Notes under the pieces: generated by a model
Seen by the model: the letters and a program-made list of their open reading frames with translations, nothing else
Database searches by the model: none
What the model was told of the DNA's origin: nothing
Made by a program: the position numbers and the translations under genes
Part shown: piece by piece, positions 13,650-14,599 of the stretch
Layout: every line of letters starts with the position of its first letter
Position numbering within the stretch: position 1 is the first letter of the stretch
NCBI GenBank assembly: GCA_049656905.1
Contig: JBASMO010000058.1
Location: 1-14,599 of the forward strand
DNA from: DTU018 sp003444615
GTDB lineage: Bacteria; Bacillota; Syntrophomonadia; Syntrophomonadales; Syntrophomonadaceae
Length of the DNA: 14,599 nucleotides
Direction: 5' to 3'

Positions 13650-13858
13650 GAACCATTCTACCTTAACAAATTATTATTGGTCAGTCTTTTATGACTTCTA
13701 ATAAATGTTAGGGGACGTATTAGCCTAGCATACCCATCACTCGGTTATTATTCATTACAAGGTGCAACTATTAGCGTTGCCGGGGACAGTTACTGAACTC
13801 GATGTACTCCCTGATATGCTTTAATTACCCATATTTACCAAAAGGGGGCAATACATTT
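13650..13858. other. Divergent intergenic region between the nuclease operon and the secreted protein gene
   Basis: No credible gene was found. The sequence is A/T-rich and contains two short GGGGAC-type motifs (GGGGACGTATTAG from 13711 and CCGGGGACAGTTACT at 13780-13794). They resemble similar motifs elsewhere in the window. A short plus-strand open frame from 13802 has no ribosome binding site and overlaps the promoter of the next gene, so it is not called. Confidence 0.4.
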
Positions 13859-13887
13859 TTGTCGAACTGTAATATGTGTCTTAAAAT
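13859..13887 (+). promoter_or_regulatory. Promoter of the peptidoglycan-binding protein gene
   Basis: -35 TTGTCG (13859-13864), a 17-nt spacer and -10 TAAAAT (13882-13887), matching the housekeeping consensus at 4/6 and 5/6. The start point near 13894 leaves about 23 nt of leader before the ATG at 13917 and excludes the upstream in-frame ATG at 13896 as a normal start. Confidence 0.65.
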
Positions 13888-13916
13888 GTCTAACTATGGA
13901 AAGGATGGTCGAATTT

Positions 13917-14599
13917 ATGTTAGCATTACGTCGCAACAATGCTCTTGCTTGGGGTATATTAGCCCTGCTTGTAATCGCTTTTATGCCCTTACCAGCTTAC
14001 GCCAGTGACTACGGTACAGAAGACCTGACCCTGGGCAGCCGGGGTTCAGCGGTTAGCCAGCTGCAAAAAGACCTGGCCCAATTAGGCTATTATACAAACA
14101 GTATCGATGGGTGGTTTGGTCCCAAAACCTCAGAGGCGGTAAAGAGTTTTCAAAAAGCTCAAGGGCTGAAAGTAGATGCCCTGGTGGGCCCAATAACCAA
14201 GGCCGCCCTGAATGCTGCTTTGCAAGCTCATACTGATCGCTATGGCACCCAAGACCTAACTTTAGACAGCCGGGGTCCAGCGGTCAGTCAGCTACAAAAA
14301 GATCTGGCCCAATTAGGCTACTACACCCGCAGTATTGACGGGTGGTTGGGTCCCAAATCTTTAGAGGCGGTAAAGAGTTTTCAAAAAGACCAGGGACTGA
14401 AAGTAGATGGCCTGGTGGGTCCCAAAACCAAGGCCGTCCTGAATGCGGCTATGACTGGAATAAAGCCCTCGCGCATAGCAGCTGCCGCTAAGACACCCAC
14501 AGCAGCCAGTATAAAGCAGTATAATGCCCATGAAAAACCGATAATTGATGCATTCCGGGCCAACTACAAGGGAAGCCTGGCGGAGGCACTGGTAGGCCG
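13917..14599 (+). CDS. Secreted protein with two peptidoglycan-binding (PG_binding_1) repeats, 3' end cut
   Basis: There are 227 codons to the window edge without a stop. A signal peptide MLALRRNNALAWGILALLV...PAYA precedes a likely cleavage between A29 and S30. Two PG_binding_1 domains follow as a tandem 77-residue repeat (about residues 32-108 and 109-179). Each has the family pattern GS/DSRG-x-AV-x-QLQ...LGYY-x-x-SIDGW-x-GPK...AV-x-x-FQ-x-x-QGL-x-VD-x-LVGP-x-T. The copies share 59 of 71 aligned residues. An alanine-rich linker and an unrecognised start of a further domain (IKQYNAHEKPIIDAFRANY) come after. Such proteins bind the cell wall and usually carry a hydrolase or other effector domain, which would lie beyond the edge. 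GGAAAGGA is about 11 nt before the chosen ATG. It is the only plus-strand gene and is divergent from the nuclease operon. Confidence 0.9.
   Translation, partial: MLALRRNNALAWGILALLVIAFMPLPAYASDYGTEDLTLGSRGSAVSQLQKDLAQLGYYTNSIDGWFGPKTSEAVKSFQKAQGLKVDALVGPITKAALNAALQAHTDRYGTQDLTLDSRGPAVSQLQKDLAQLGYYTRSIDGWLGPKSLEAVKSFQKDQGLKVDGLVGPKTKAVLNAAMTGIKPSRIAAAAKTPTAASIKQYNAHEKPIIDAFRANYKGSLAEALVG
14010..14452 (+). repeat. Tandem 231-bp repeat within the peptidoglycan-binding gene
   Basis: The unit beginning TACGGTACAGAAGACCTGAC at 14010 recurs as TATGGCACCCAAGACCTAAC at 14241. The period is 231 bp (77 codons), and the second copy fades at about 14452. Long stretches are identical or differ only at third positions, for example the GGCGGTAAAGAGTTTTCAAA stretch present in both copies. 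Confidence 0.9.

Noticed and set aside
13802..14008. Plus-strand open frame overlapping the start of the peptidoglycan-binding gene
   Set aside because: It is out of frame with the well-supported secreted protein, spans that gene's promoter and lacks a ribosome binding site.
14010..14452. Direct repeat as a CRISPR or mobile element signature
   Set aside because: The 231-bp period is in frame and encodes two peptidoglycan-binding domains; there are no short repeat/spacer units.

Overview
The window looks like chromosomal DNA of an anaerobic Gram-positive bacterium of the Clostridia (Peptococcaceae/Syntrophomonadaceae-like). The signs are a T-box leader, strong GGAGG-type ribosome binding sites, a four-subunit 2-oxoacid:ferredoxin oxidoreductase, a DUF2975/small-HTH pair and an SbcD/SbcC (YhaO/YhaN-like) pair. 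No assignment below this level is supported. All genes lie on the minus strand except the last, which is divergent and runs off the right edge.

Layout. (1) 1-1916: a minus-strand operon with a good promoter, a T-box leader of about 245 nt ending in an intrinsic terminator, then the gamma, delta and (cut) alpha subunits of a pyruvate/branched-chain 2-oxoacid:ferredoxin oxidoreductase, joined by 4-nt stop/start overlaps. The T-box specifier reads best as AUC (isoleucine), and the T-box UGGU matches an A discriminator base. The enzyme may therefore be controlled by isoleucine starvation, which points to a biosynthetic, reductive carboxylation role. (2) 1998-4405: a three-gene operon of a DUF2975 membrane protein, a Cro/CI-type mini-regulator and an 11-helix DUF4173/DUF4153-like membrane protein, with a promoter and an adjacent perfect inverted repeat. 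(3) 4554-6154: an unrecognised 472-residue soluble protein with its own promoter region and a likely terminator. (4) 6289-8461: a class III (GSAM-like) aminotransferase and, upstream of it, a TetR regulator. A perfect 12+4+12 palindrome sits just upstream of the aminotransferase -10 box. (5) 8534-9834: a small three-helix membrane protein and an unrecognised 302-residue protein, perhaps GNAT-like, with a clear terminator between them. (6) 9935-13461: the SbcD-like nuclease and SbcC/Rad50-like ATPase, coupled by an ATGA overlap. The ATPase lacks a zinc-hook CxxC and instead carries a probable beta-rich insert. (7) 13462-13916: a divergent intergenic region holding a 46-codon remnant that looks like the C-terminus of a DUF2779-type protein, plus a promoter for the last gene. 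(8) 13917-14599: a secreted protein with two nearly identical peptidoglycan-binding repeats, cut by the edge.

The most unusual points are the isoleucine-type T-box in front of an oxidoreductase operon, the TetR/aminotransferase palindrome, the hook-less Rad50-like ATPase, the nuclease gene remnant next to sbcD, and scattered short GGGGAC-GTTCTTT motifs in several intergenic regions. No CRISPR array, tRNA, rRNA, prophage or complete insertion sequence was seen.
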